DNA from: Adineta steineri
Lineage: Eukaryota; Rotifera; Eurotatoria; Adinetida; Adinetidae
DNA: 64,000 nt
Reading direction: 5' to 3'
Assembly (NCBI GenBank): GCA_905250115.1
Contig: CAJNOI010000197.1
Coordinates: 26,290-90,289, forward strand
Numbering within the stretch: position 1 is the stretch's first letter; each line of letters opens with the position of its first letter. The translations under genes and the position numbers were made by a program. Below, piece by piece: positions 45,851 to 58,000 of the stretch. A model generated the notes under the pieces. That model was not told the origin of the DNA, did no database searches, and was given only the letters and a program-made list of their open reading frames with translations.

Positions 45851-47612
45851 AAATTGAAAAATTTGTGTAAAATAAAATAAATTTATGTTTTAGGGTGTGG
45901 CCGATTCTTTTAATATGCTCACACCTCAAAATTCCTTAAAACAGAACACAACATTTCTGTTATGGAAATGATCCTTTCAGGTACTGAATACTTTTATTCT
46001 GTTTTGAGAGTGTTATTCCTGGGTGTTGACTATTATTATTCTGTTTTGGAAATAGCACTCTCCATCCCGTAACAGATTTGTTCTGTATTCAATTATTAAG
46101 TTTTTTTTGGGCGACTATATAATTTCGAAGTATTATTAGATAAAATATGGATGCGTAAGTGAGCTACAAATTTGGAGTTTACTTGTGGAGCTTAATTTTT
46201 TTGGGCGCAAGAAATATGTCAATTCTTATTTTTTCTTTTATAATAAAACTTTACCATTCATAGTTGTTGTAAGAGAATTAGTTGACGTTGTAATCATTGT
46301 TATTCCTGATGTCGGCATTGTAATCGTTGTTGTCGATGTTGTAACCATTGCAGTTTTTGTTGTCAACGTTATAACCATTCTTGTTTCCGTTGTCGACGTT
46401 GTACGAATTGTTGTTTTTGTTGTCGATGCATCAATTGTAGATGTAGTTATATTATTTGTTGCTTCGGCCTTTTTAATGAACATAACCCATATTGCAATAC
46501 TAATGATAGTTATTAGGATAAGAACAGCAACGATAGTCGAAAAACAAAAAACAATTTTTCTATGAAAAAAAGATCTAAAATGATAGATATATTTCGAATA
46601 ATTAAATCAAAAACTTACGATCCTCTATGTGGACGAGTAGATTTTCTAATATTGTTTTTATTCTTTGATTCAGACTAAATATCAAAAAAATTATTCATTT
46701 AGAATTCTTTAAAAAATGTTGATTGTTCTCCTAGCAAACCATTGAATTTGTTCAATTTGTTAATCTTTTCTCGAATAATGATGAAGAAAATTAAATCTCT
46801 TTCAGAAATATTTTATTTCATATCTTTTTAAAATTTATTTTATGTCGAATAAAGATAAGAATATGTTTAACAGTTTTTTTTAATCCTGTGTGAAAATTCT
46901 CAGAAAAACAATTGAAATAAACAAACAATGAGAGATTTGATCTTGATTATATATACTTATGTTTCTATAAATAAAAATCCAACTTAAATCAATCATGTCT
47001 AGGTAGAATACTTTAGTGTAATATGATATTAAAAATAATGCAACGATTTATGATGATTTTTTTCTTATCGATGAAAATAAAACTATTGAAAAAACAATTT
47101 ATTATTAAAAAGTATTAGTGATCGTGTAATGTATTGACATTATTTAAAGTTTGTTTAACGTCAAGACAAAAAAATATCTAATATTTGAGTATGAGTATGG
47201 GTGTGGATATTATGGCCATCTCACACATTCTACCACACCCAGTCACGCGCATAAGACATCCACCCTTCTGGCTGAAATTCAGATAAAACAGGACCAGAGG
47301 TTTTGACTTAGCATTAATATTAAATCCGCATTAGGACAATGCTAATACATATGATTCATTGAAACAAAACAATAGTGTGAGGTATTACTCTAATACTAGC
47401 ACCCTTAAACACAATACTACTTACTTTGTATTCTGATGATGCATTATGCGCAGTCACACGTTCTGCAGCCATCTCTATATCTTCTTCGTTTTTGCCGATA
47501 AGAAGTTTTTTATATTCCATATTTTGGCAATTAGGTTTAGGTAGCTTTCCAAGTGCTGGCTGTGATAATACTGTAATTGTTGCTTTTTTTCTTGTTAATG
47601 CTGATTGTGGTT
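44585..47612 (-). CDS. type II membrane NHL protein with Thr-rich stalk, copy 2 (5' end uncertain)
   Basis: Exons 47612-47425, 46674-46619, 46574-46255 and 45483-44585 splice with GT-AG sites and an unbroken frame. The first two encode a basic cytosolic region (LTRKKATITVLS, NNIRKSTRPHRG). The third carries a transmembrane helix (IVAVLILITIISIAIWVMFI) directly followed by a Thr/Ser stalk of about 75 residues (TTSTIDASTTKTT and similar), a likely site of O-glycosylation. The fourth encodes about six NHL repeats (NIFIADCYNHRIVEWK to LYVADDFNNRIQKFEIIL) starting VSKFNKWKQNAITVAGG. The protein should be anchored with the propeller outside. The NHL exon is closely similar to that of copies 1 and 4, yet the upstream part is unrelated to the B-box type. 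The first exon listed starts in phase 1, so at least one further exon with the start codon lies upstream of 47612 and was not found. Confidence 0.75.
45892..45933. repeat. short TGTGGG-like hairpin inside an intron
   Basis: Arms tagggtgtgg and ctcacacctca in the intron between the stalk and NHL exons of copy 2. Preceded by aataaatttatgtttt, very similar to the sequence before the copy at 54287. Confidence 0.55.
45943..46092. repeat. small inverted repeat with internal duplication
   Basis: Ends acagaacacaacatttctgt and taacagatttgttctgt are inverted relative to each other. Inside, tactgaatacttttattctg and ttgactattattattctg are a direct repeat about 50 bp apart. About 150 bp; lies in the same intron of copy 2. 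Confidence 0.55.
47184..47268. repeat. TGTGGG-like hairpin inside an intron
   Basis: Left gagtatgagtatgggtgtgg, right ctaccacacccagtc and catccaccctt; lies in the intron between the first two recognised exons of copy 2. Confidence 0.6.
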
Positions 47613-48954
47613 CTGAAAAGGTAAAATCAATCAAGAGGAAATGTTAGAAGTGCATTAATGATAAAAAAATTGTTAGTTTATGCGTCTTAAAAAAAACGCC
47701 AATTATATTATAAAAAGTGTGCGACAGAATTATCCTCATCTAAATTTTTGAAAAGAATTTGGAGAAGAAAATATTGTGAAATTATAATTATGAGGCTCAT
47801 TTATCATTATAGAGATCACATCCATTTGACTTAGAAGTTCTTTCTACCTAAGTCACAAGTATGAATACGCTTTTAAAATGCTTCATTTTACACATTCAAA
47901 ATTAAGAATACCACTAAGTGTAACTGTAAGTCCACCCATAATTAGTCAGTCATTTAGGACATAACATTTCTTGTGCAAAGAAAATAAGTTTCAGATAAAT
48001 AAACTTTTAATTGGAAAGCATTTTTTCTTCGAATAGTGATACTTAATTGCGCTTCGACTGGTTTATCTAACTATGAATGGATCCTTAATTTAACAAAGAG
48101 CTCAAAGCCTATAGAATATTTTATGAACAACTTCTTCGTAGAATAATCGACAGTCATAATCCAGATAAAATTTATGTGATCCTCTCAAACACAGCTCAAA
48201 TCTTCTCCTTTTTTTTTACAGATCTTGAATATTTTTAAACTTCTCCTCTGACTCTTATAAAATAATCTTCATACCTTTGATTGTGTATTAGTATGCCGTC
48301 TTTGTTTCGAAAAAAATGATAAGCTAAATTGTAACCATCTTTTTATTTTAACTCTGAAGCTGGTATATCTGGGTTTTTTCCTTATGTGATAATAGGTATC
48401 TGTTACATTTCATTTATAACAAAGAAGAAGAAGACCTTTAAAACATAGCTACGATGGATTACAAAAACACAATTCAAAATATTATCTCTTAACATGTAAT
48501 ATGAAACTGATCATGAAATGAGAAAAAACAAAACACAATTTACATTTGAAAATCACAAAAACTCAACAAGAATTCATCGGAATCTATCCTTATTCAAGAT
48601 AAATTGAATATACATATAACACTTGTTACATAATGTATAGTCGATTTCAATATATTCTGGTTGTACTATGTAACGAAAAATAATAAGAAACTGAAGAAAT
48701 ATGGTTATCAGCACTCTTGACGGTGTGGGTGTGGATGTGGGTGTGATTTTGATATAAGTACAAAACCGTACTTACATTCAGACCGTATTTACAATTTTTT
48801 TTCTTAATTTAAATGTTTTTCTCAATTTGAAAAATATTTTATTTGATTTTTCTATAAAAATAAAATTTTTTCCAATAAAATTTCCTTTCAAATTCTTTTA
48901 ATTTGATTCGACTCAAGAAAATTCTATTCGAATTATTTTATTCATTTTAACTTT
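47613..48954. other. stretch upstream of NHL copy 2
   Basis: Should include the missing first exon(s) and promoter of copy 2, and the 3' flank of copy 3. No exon could be assigned. Hairpin at 48715-48790. Confidence 0.4.
48715..48790. repeat. TGTGGG-like hairpin
   Basis: Begins actcttgacggtgtgggtgt and has two further GTGGG steps; the right half (cttacattcagaccgt) is degenerate, so the fold is weak. Confidence 0.55.
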
Positions 48955-50886
48955 TTAATTTAAAATTTTTTCATATTTCTGGATTCGATGATTTAATTGA
49001 TCAACAACATAAAGATTTTCTTCATCATCAAATGATAAACCACTAGGAAGATTCAATTGATTTGATTGATTTCCTTGACCATTTCCACCAACAACAATTC
49101 CACCTTCTTCATCTCCTTCACACCAACGCATTACTCGATGATTCCCTCTATCTGCCACATAGATTTGACCCAAATGATCAACAATCACTCCTCGAGGAAC
49201 AGACAATTGTTTGCGACTATTTCCTTGACCATTCCCACCAGCAACAATAGTTCCTTCTTTTGCATTTTTTATCCATTTCATTACACGATGATTTCCACAA
49301 TCTGATATATAAAGAGAACAATCTGCATCAATAAAGATATAACTAGGAACATTTAGTTGATTAAGACGCTTTCCTTTACCATTTCCACCTGCAACTAATT
49401 CACCTTTTTTATCTCCCTGTTTCCATCGTCTTACTTCATGATTCTCATAATCAGAAACATAAATAAATCCATTTTTATCGATTGTGAGACCAAAACATTT
49501 AATATTTGAAATAAGAATTTGTTGATTTATTTGATTTTTATCAAAATATAGAATTACTCGTTTGTTCGTCGAATCAGAAATAATAAAAGAATTATTTTCT
49601 TTATCAAAAACTATGTCTGTTGGCCTATTCAATCCAGTATTTCCATTTCCATCTACAATGATTTGACCTTTATCTGAATTTAATTTCCATTTGACAATAC
49701 GATGATTCACACAATCAGCAATATAAACTGATTTATCATTATCAATAAAGATCCCATTAGGAAAATTGAGTTGATTTAATTGATGTCCATATCCATTTCC
49801 ACCAACAACAGTAATTGCAAATTGTTGAAATTTATTCTTTTTTATTTGAATTTCTTCTAAATAAAATTTTCATTTTGTTAAATTTAATTTTGAATCGCAC
49901 AAAACTAATTTCAAATAGTTTCTTCATTTACTCTATATTTTTTAATTAAAAATTCATTACTTGATTTTCATAAAAGTTTAATTTAGAAAAATCATTTTTA
50001 TTTCAATGATTTGAATGAAATCGATTAAAAACTTGTTTTTTATTGATAAATAAAATACTTCTTTCATATGAAAATTCTAAAGTAAAGATTAAACTTAACT
50101 TAAATGTATTCAACAGTTTAAAACAATCTAATTTTTTTAGATAAAAAGTTCATGAGGGTGTGAGTGAAGGTAAGAGATAGACTCCTTATTTTCACCCACA
50201 CGCACACTCTATTTTTAGACTTCTCTCTTGATCTTATATTTGTTCATTTTCAATTTTTAAAACTTTTCTCTCTAAATCTCGTTGATAAAATTAATTTTTA
50301 ATACGAAAAATTACTTCGCTTAAAGTTCGTTTTCTCTTTTCTCAAAATGAAATAAATGAATAAACATACCAAATGATGAAAGAACTGAAATTTTCTTGAT
50401 AAATTCTTGTGAATCTCCTTCAATGGAAATACTTGGCGGTGTGAGAAGTTCTTTTGTAATTTGCGTTAGTTTTAATTGAAAATGTTTTAAATCATTTTCA
50501 TTAAATTCATTTTCTTGACGAATTTCTTTTAATTTCTGAGATAATTCAATGAACTTTTTTTCCACATCATCGATCGACTTTTGTGTCAAGTTCATCAGTG
50601 TTTTTCGATATTCTTCTGCTGTTTGTTGAATTTGATGAATTGAATTTGCTTCCCATTGGTTAATTTGTTGAATTAAAGATGAATCTAGTGGATTTTGTTT
50701 TTGTTGAATAATTGTTTGTTGAAATTGATCGTGATCATTAATAATTTCCTCTAATTGTGTCTCGATTTTTTGTCGATGTTCAGTTAAATGAGTAAAACAG
50801 AATTCATTCGAACATCCTCTACAACTGTATGTGTTTTTTTCTTTATTACACACAAAACATTGTGCTTTGTTAATTGCTGTTGCCAT
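48955..50886 (-). CDS. B-box / coiled-coil / NHL protein, copy 3
   Basis: Exon 1 (50886-50370) is the same length as that of copy 1 (517 nt) and encodes MATAINKAQCFVCNKEKNTY, the rest of the B-box (CRGCSNEFCFTHLTEH) and a coiled coil rich in Gln/Glu. Exon 2 (49856-48955) joins in phase 1 and encodes NHL repeats such as SVYIADCVNHRIVKWK, FIYVSDYENHEVRRWK, LYISDCGNHRVMKW and LYVVDQLNHRIQKYEKIL. The second repeat is shortened (GNGNTGLNRPTDIVFD) relative to copies 1 and 2. It is the most diverged member of the cluster by eye. Like copy 1 it has no RING, signal peptide or membrane helix. The 513-nt intron contains a TGTGGG-like hairpin. Confidence 0.85.
50152..50210. repeat. TGTGGG-like hairpin inside an intron
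   Basis: Arms gagggtgtgagtgaagg and tttcacccacacgcacactc, in the intron between the B-box and NHL exons of copy 3. Confidence 0.7.
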
Positions 50887-51748
50887 GTGTTGAATAGTGT
50901 AGAAAACAAATGAATGTGTATTTTTATCTGTATAAAACGAAATGAATCAAAATCGATAGACCGGAAAAGAACGAAGAAAAGCATTTGATTGGTTAATGAG
51001 AAATCTGTATGACAAAAACAATTTTATATCGATTGATATTGAATTGAAAATAATTCTCATTCACTTAAGATGGAGAATTATGACAATTTTATTTCAATAG
51101 AGATACAAATAATCTTATACTTTTCATTCAATCAAAGAAGTTTTTAATGATAAAATTTTTGAATAGATGTCATTGATTATTTGGCAATATCAATTTATTC
51201 AATTCTTTTTACTTCACTTTACAGTTTAATATTCTTGAAAATGATGATTAAGATTTTTTCTTTGAAATTTAAAATGTTTTCAGTTTTCCTCAAGAATGCT
51301 CATTAGTATGTGTTTTTAGTATAAATCAATCCATTTGAGGTTGAAAAAAAACAAAATTAATATAGAAATGTTGAGTTCATTATTGTTAGTTGTTTTATTC
51401 CAAACAATAAAGACTCGATGAAATCTGAGCAGTATCCTCCTTAATAAAAGTCACTATTTCGAAATCTTTCCCATTGTAAACAGTTACTATAAAAAATCAT
51501 CTCGGATAATAGGAAAGAAAGGAATACCATACTTCTGAAATGATTTTATTGTTTCTCAATTGATTCTTGTGTGTAATATTTAAAGAAAAGAATTTATCAG
51601 AATATTCGATGATACATTGCACAGCATCGGAAAGACGTATCGGTTGCTTTATAAAAAGACTATTACCATTAATTTTTTTACATAAGTATACATGAAGAGG
51701 AGGAAAAGATCTAAATATATTGATGTAGCATGTGAAATAAAAGAAGAT

Positions 51749-51775
51749 AGGCACACCCATCCACACTGTCAAGAT
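51749..51775. repeat. half of a TGTGGG-like element
   Basis: Only a C-rich half, ggcacacccatccacactgt followed by caaga; no matching G-rich arm was found upstream. Confidence 0.4.
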
Positions 51776-52478
51776 AGAAAATAATGGTCAAAACATATCA
51801 AAGAGGTGTAAAAAATTATTGTACGGTAATTAGTATAACTGAATTTCCACTATTTTTTTTTGTATTCGTATCATAACGAATAATATTGATAAAGCATTTA
51901 AAAATAGTAAATTCGAAATAATCGAAGGATCATCCGTTCTCTTATTCAATGTACAAGAGAAACCAAGATAATATATATCTTTTAGTTGACAAATCATGTA
52001 CAAATAGCATTGAACAAGCGAAGAAAAAAACAGAAGTGACGTATCACTCACTTGCCATATACTTTATTGAATCATTCTTTTAATTATTATTGCACTGCGA
52101 ATACTCTTCTACGAAAGTCAAAAAAATACAAACGTTTACAACAGTACAATCCTCAAAAACAGATTCTGCATGTCGCGATTATAAGATGCGGTTTACATCT
52201 TCTGATAAGCATAATTTCTATCAGCACATCCATTCAAAATGTGTGAATATTTGATAAAATAATCTGTTTATAAGCAGGACTTGTCGGTTAATGATATATC
52301 ACAGGAATAATAACAATTGAAAACATATTCTGGTTGATTCTTTTTGTTTTGCTTCTGTTAAACAAAGAAAAATTATTTCTATTAAAACATTTCTTTTCTC
52401 ATTGACTTTTAAAAAGTATATTTTTTCTTACACAAAAACGTTTAACTTAATGAAGTGCACAGCAAAAAAAATCTTTTC

Positions 52479-52606
52479 GTAAGGGTGGATGTGGGTGTAG
52501 GTGTGGATATGAGTTTGGATACTATATAAATATGTAATATCCACATCCACCCACACCCTTAAGATGGTGCATGATATGGAATACCCACATTCAAACACAC
52601 TCAAGG
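52479..52606. repeat. TGTGGG-like hairpin, best-formed copy
   Basis: Arms aagggtggatgtgggtgt and tccacatccacccacaccct (through 52559) are almost perfectly complementary around a loop with tatataaatatg; a second C-rich stretch (cccacattcaaacacactca) follows to 52606. Confidence 0.8.
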
Positions 52607-52731
52607 TAAGTTTACTATTTGCATTGATTCAATCATTTAATTGTAATTTATTTTTGCTTTATTTATGATAATACCCAAATACAATATGTATGACTAAATG
52701 AATACAACATTGAATTTATTTTTACGACAAA

Positions 52732-52831
52732 NNNNNNNNNNNNNNNNNNNNNNNNNNNNNNNNNNNNNNNNNNNNNNNNNNNNNNNNNNNNNNNNNNNNN
52801 NNNNNNNNNNNNNNNNNNNNNNNNNNNNNNN
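52732..52831. other. assembly gap (100 N)
   Basis: Exactly 100 undetermined bases, the usual size for a scaffold join of unknown length. It removes the upstream part of NHL copy 4 and ends the right arm of the inverted duplication. Confidence 0.99.
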
Positions 52832-54143
52832 GTTAAATTCAAATCACTTGTTTTATTAGCAAATATTCTAAAATATTTCTTTTTTTCTGATTTTTATTTG
52901 ACAAAAAAAACAAACCAACAAAATCTTTTTATCATTTTTATTTTTCTTATTTCTCTTTTCATCAAACTTTTTTTTTTTGATTATTTTCTAGTACCAATAT
53001 TTGAGAAATGGAAACAAAATGCTATCACTGTAGCTGGTGGAAATGGACAAGGACAAAAGTTAAATCAACTCAGTCGCCCAGACGGAATCTTTTTTGATAA
53101 AAATAAAAATATTTTCATTGCTGATTCTTTAAATCATCGTATTGTTGCATGGAAATATAATGCAAAACAAGGACAAATTATTGCAGGTGGAAATGGTCAA
53201 GGAAATAGAATGGATCAATTTAATCTTCCAGTAGATTTGATTGTTGATCAACAAACTTACTCGATCATCATTGCTGATTTCTATAACAAACGAGTGATTC
53301 AATGGCTGAATCAAAAGCAACATATTCTCATTGACAATATTGGATGTAATGGCTTGGCAATGGATAAACATGGATTTCTTTATGTTTCTGATACTGAGAA
53401 GAATGAAGTGAGACGATGGAAAATGGGTGTATACAATGACGGAATTGTGGTGGCAGGTGGAAATGGAAAAGGAAATCAACTCAATCAACTCAATTGGCCT
53501 ACTTATATCTTTGTTGATGACGATCAATCTGTTTATGTATCAGATCAAAACAACCATCGTGTGATGAAATGGAGCAAAAATGCTAAAGAAGGAACAATTG
53601 TAGCTGGAGGAAATGGGAAAGGAGCAAACCTCAATCAATCGTATCTTCCTCAAGGAGTAATTGTTGATCTTTTGGGTCAAATCTATGTGGCTGATCAATC
53701 GAATCATCGAGTAATGCGTTGGCGTGAAGGAAAAGAAGAAGGTGAAATTGTTGTTGGTGGAAATGATGGAGGAAGTGAATCAAATCAGTTGAATGATCCC
53801 ACAGGTTTATCTTTTGATGATGAAAGAAATCTTTATATTGCTGATTGGCGAAATCATCGAATTCAAAAGTATGAAATAATATTGTGAATGACCTTTTGAT
53901 TTTGAAAAAAAGAAAAAAGTTTTTTGTATTGAATAAAAGAACGAAGAAAAGTCTTTTGGGATATTTTTTTTTTAAGATTGATTTTAATTTGATGATTTTG
54001 ATTAAAAAAACTTCTACAAATAAACTTTAAATTCTTTATCTTTTATTGGGTTTTGAGAAAGATAAGAAAAGAAAATATTTTTTGTACTTTTAATTAAATT
54101 AAATAGAAATTATTCGAGAGAAAGATTTTGTGTTTGATAACAT
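52832..54143. repeat. right arm of the inverted duplication
   Basis: Inverted match to 44336-45850: intron tail, NHL exon and 3' flank. The intron part is shorter here than in the left arm (an indel of about 180 bp). The homology starts at the gap, so the true arm may be longer. Confidence 0.7.
52992..53887 (+). CDS. NHL-repeat exon, copy 4 (5' partial)
   Basis: One exon of 896 nt, opening in phase 1 after tgattattttctag, as in copies 1-3. It encodes VPIFEKWKQNAITVAGG and then about six NHL repeats (NIFIADSLNHRIVAWK, FLYVSDTEKNEVRRWK, SVYVSDQNNHRVMKW, QIYVADQSNHRVMRW, LYIADWRNHRIQKYEIIL). The coding sequence is intact, with no stop or shift. The upstream exons are missing: the gap begins 160 bp before the exon, and neither a B-box nor a stalk exon is recognisable to the left of it. 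It is in the opposite direction to copies 1-3 and closest to copy 2. It could be half of a real gene or a truncated duplicate. Confidence 0.8.
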
Positions 54144-54286
54144 TCTATTGGGATATTTTTATTTGATGAAAATATAATCAATTGTTTTTAGCTTTTTGAT
54201 TTGACAAAATTTCAACTTTTATTTTTGAAAATAAACAAAAATGGATTGAAAAATATCTTTTAATAAAATAAATAAATTTATTTTTC

Positions 54287-54344
54287 AGGGTGGGTGTGGG
54301 TGTGGATAGTTATATCGTTGGACACTCACACCCACCCACACCTT
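54287..54344. repeat. TGTGGG-like hairpin
   Basis: Arms agggtgggtgtgggtgtgg and cactcacacccacccacacc, long and nearly exact, around about 20 nt. Confidence 0.8.
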
Positions 54345-54712
54345 TTCATGTATAGGTTATTCCATATTTTTCCAATGGGATTGCAATATTATCAGATCTC
54401 TCGTTCAAAATAACCCATCTTTAAAATTTGCAATATTCTTTCAAGTTCAGGTAATATTTTCATCTAAATTCATGCATCGGTCGATATAATTTCGAGAAAA
54501 AAGACTGTGTTTGTGAGGGAAACGGCAGGTAGGATCTCTCAAGGTCTACCTGTAAAGAGCGATCTAGAACCCTAAACACTCTCTAGAAATATATCTTGAA
54601 GAGTCCCATGTACTCTGGATTAACAGTGTTTGAGGTATAATAGTAAGCCAACGCCTGTAAATACACATATAAGTGATTTGCCATAAAAGCGAAACCTATA
54701 ATATGTGGCTCT

Positions 54713-54776
54713 ACCTTGAGAGTGTGTGTATGAGTGAGTGAAGAGTAGGTATTCACACCCATACCCACGGTGGAGA
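54713..54776. repeat. TGTGGG-like hairpin
   Basis: Left accttgagagtgtgtgtatg; right attcacacccatacccacgg. Confidence 0.65.
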
Positions 54777-55001
54777 GATATGATCGCCAGTTCCTTTCAG
54801 TTTTCATTAAAAACTTCAAGATTATTTACATTTTTCATACATTAGTCACACATAGTAAATTTTAAAGATTTATTTAATCAAAAATCATATGAGCTTATAA
54901 AATATTTAGAAACACACGCGCACAAAAAGCTTTAGAATATAACTATAATTGAGTATACTGATATCGATTATCTTCCGATAATCATAATTGCAAAACAACA
55001 C

Positions 55002-58000
55002 CTAAACTCCAGCTTTTTTCAATCTTAATAATTCTGCTTGTTGATCGACATAAATCTAGAAGTATAATACAAAATAATTTAAAATAGAAATACTTCTGAT
55101 ATTAACATACTCTATCAAATGCTTCTAATAATTGATCAATTCTATCAGGAAAATTTTGAATTGGATCAAAATATTGTGAGCGCATTCGACAATCTCGTTC
55201 TTCTTGAATTTCTGTTTGATTTAATTTTTTCAGACCTAAAATATTAATAGACAACTATATTCTACTAAGATACATCAATCTTCTCTTCAGTCATACTCTC
55301 CTCTGCTCGTGAAAAAAATAATTATGAAAATGAATGGCACACAAGTGAAGCTCTGAAGTCATTTAATCTAATTGACTTAAATAAACCAAACAAATCTACG
55401 TACCTGTCCATCGTAGAAATTTCTTTAGCATAAATGATAACATAATTTGATCTTCTTTTTGATTCTCTTTCGCGTGATGAAAGCCATTACTAATTATTGA
55501 AAGAAACATACTTAAACAAACAAAAACAACTAGAAATATAAATAAAGTAAAACAAAATGGACCAAGAAAAGCATTAGCTTCAGTCATTTCTGATGCATCA
55601 CATTTGATTAATGTCATTTTAAAAAGCAGTTGAGCAGTGTTTAATAAACTTGAACAGGACGAAAGTTTTGATACAAATAATAAATAAAATAAACTAAGAA
55701 ATGATATAAATACAATTGCGAACATTATTGAAAATGAAATCAGTTCCTTTGCACAATATTTTAATGTTTCAGCAAATAAAGATATTCGTTGATTAAAACG
55801 AAATAATTGAATAAATTTAATCGTACTAAAAAAAACAACAATAACCAAGAAGAAATGTTAAAATATCATTAACATAAACTGCAAGTTGTAAATTGATATA
55901 AACATATCCGTTGGTTTGTTCAAATAATTGACTTATACGATTAGCTTCTTGAAAACGCCAAAAATAAACTACAATACTTCCCAATGAACAACCAATGATA
56001 CCTAATTGAATTATGGACCAAAATTGATGAAAATATTTTAATCTTAATTCAAATAATAATCGAATTTCAATTATCATAAAATAAATAATAAAAAATATGT
56101 AGAAAATTGTACAAACTAATTGTAATATTGATGTAAATGCTAAATTTAAAACAACAAAAATTTATTTATCTATAGAAATAAAAAATAAAGAGTGAATTAC
56201 TGTAGAAATTAATTGGTTCAAAATGGGCTGTTGTATAAATACCACCTGTTGGTAAAAATTCAGCAAGTAAAGTAATTGCAGTTAATAATTGAACACTTGG
56301 ATTATATAATGTTAGTTGAATAAAAACAGCTCTTGTTTTCTCATCAATCCAATCTAATTGATGAAGTGTAGATAGATTTGTTTTCATATCAGATAAACGA
56401 CCACGAAATTCATAGACATAACCACCTCCGCTATATGTCCCAAATTCACCTATATACGAATATGTATCTAATTCATCACTCGTAGAATAGTTAAATGCGT
56501 TCATAATCGATGAACTATAGACTTCATCTTCTATTGTTTGATTTGTCCAGCCTGGTTGAAATAATTGTGTTTCTTCATTAGCAAAACTATAACTATCTTC
56601 ACATATTGAAATAACACGTTGATCGAGACATAATTCTGATTTAACACGTAATTGTCTCATTGTTGCCCAACCAATTAATCGACTGGATTTATCATTTAAA
56701 AATCCATTTAAATATTGTGGAATGTTTCCATTATACCATTGTTGTGCACGAATATTTGAAACAAAACTATTTTCTAACCAATACCAATAGTCATCGATTG
56801 TATTGATCTAGAAAAAAACAAAATTCATTTCAACACAAGAAAAGAAGAACAAACTTCAGTATAATCAGCAGTCGTTTGTCTTTCATTGAGAAAATAAGCT
56901 CGTAAATGATTGACTTGAGAAAAACTATGCTGTTCACGACTTGAATAAGTTATTACAAACACTAATATGGCAAATATGAAACAAATAATAAATTCTCGAA
57001 TAATTGCCCACATTTGAATTTCTTTTAAACGTTGATCACGTGCATAAATAACTTCATTTTCATTCAGACGATTAATACTTTTTCGAGATTGAGAAGAAAA
57101 TATGGAGCGATACTATAAATAGAAAATTTATTTTTCTATAGAATTTTAAAAGAAAGCAAACCTCAAGTGAATGAAGATATTCCTCATCATTAGATATATT
57201 AAATTCATCATCTTCATTTATATATTCACTTGTTTCTTTATCATCTTTTGAATTTCGACAAAAACATATGAAGAATATAGCCAAACATATAATCTTCAAT
57301 GAGAAAATATTTCAGAAATATAGATTAAAAGTAAGTAGAAAGTATACTTTAATAGGTTGAGTGAAAATAACTGATGAGAAAAAACCAGTAAGAACAGATG
57401 TTAACCATTGTTGAGTTTTGACATCACCAAATTCAATTCCTCGAACAATGATAAAAAATATTGAAACAGCAATAATTATCAATGAAAGACCATAAGCAAT
57501 AAATAAACACCACCAAGGAAATGTTATTAAAGATTTTTTTTTCTTGATTGCAGGGATATCTTCCGAACTACTATAATTAAGAATGTGAGTGTCGATGAAC
57601 GTATTTAAAAATATATACGAACGTTTTTCGAGATGGTTTCATCTTATATAATGCTTCACGTATTGGTGCAATTTGTCGACGAGGTCGAATACGTCGAAAA
57701 AATTGTACAATTAAGAGACTTGGAATTAATGTAAATAATTCGACCATTATACCAATTCCAATCTTAAATATAAAAAGATGTTTTTATTAATCAAAAACTG
57801 GAAATTTTAGAGGCATAGGAGTGTGAGTGTAGTGTATATTTTTCATTATAAAAATCAATATATACCTGTTGCGGTGCTATATAAAAAGGACCAATTGATA
57901 ATGCACCACTGTGTGTTTCACTTGATGCGTTCGCTTCATTTGATAAATCATAATACATTATATTAATTAACATTGAAGTAAAGAATAAAACAAAACAACA

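Larger units (their letters stand above)
50887..52731. other. region between NHL copy 3 and the assembly gap
   Basis: Minus-strand open frames at 51497-51772 and 51830-52051 could be remnants of a gene but have no recognisable domain or consistent splice sites. TGTGGG-like sequence at 51749-51775 and 52479-52606. Otherwise AT-rich. Confidence 0.4.
53888..55001. other. intergenic region before the polycystin-like gene
   Basis: Convergent 3' ends. 53888-54143 belongs to the inverted duplication; hairpins at 54287-54344 and 54713-54776. No gene recognised. Confidence 0.5.

Noticed and set aside
51497..52051. Two minus-strand open frames of 91 and 73 codons
   Set aside because: No domain recognised and no consistent joining; they could be remnants but cannot be supported.
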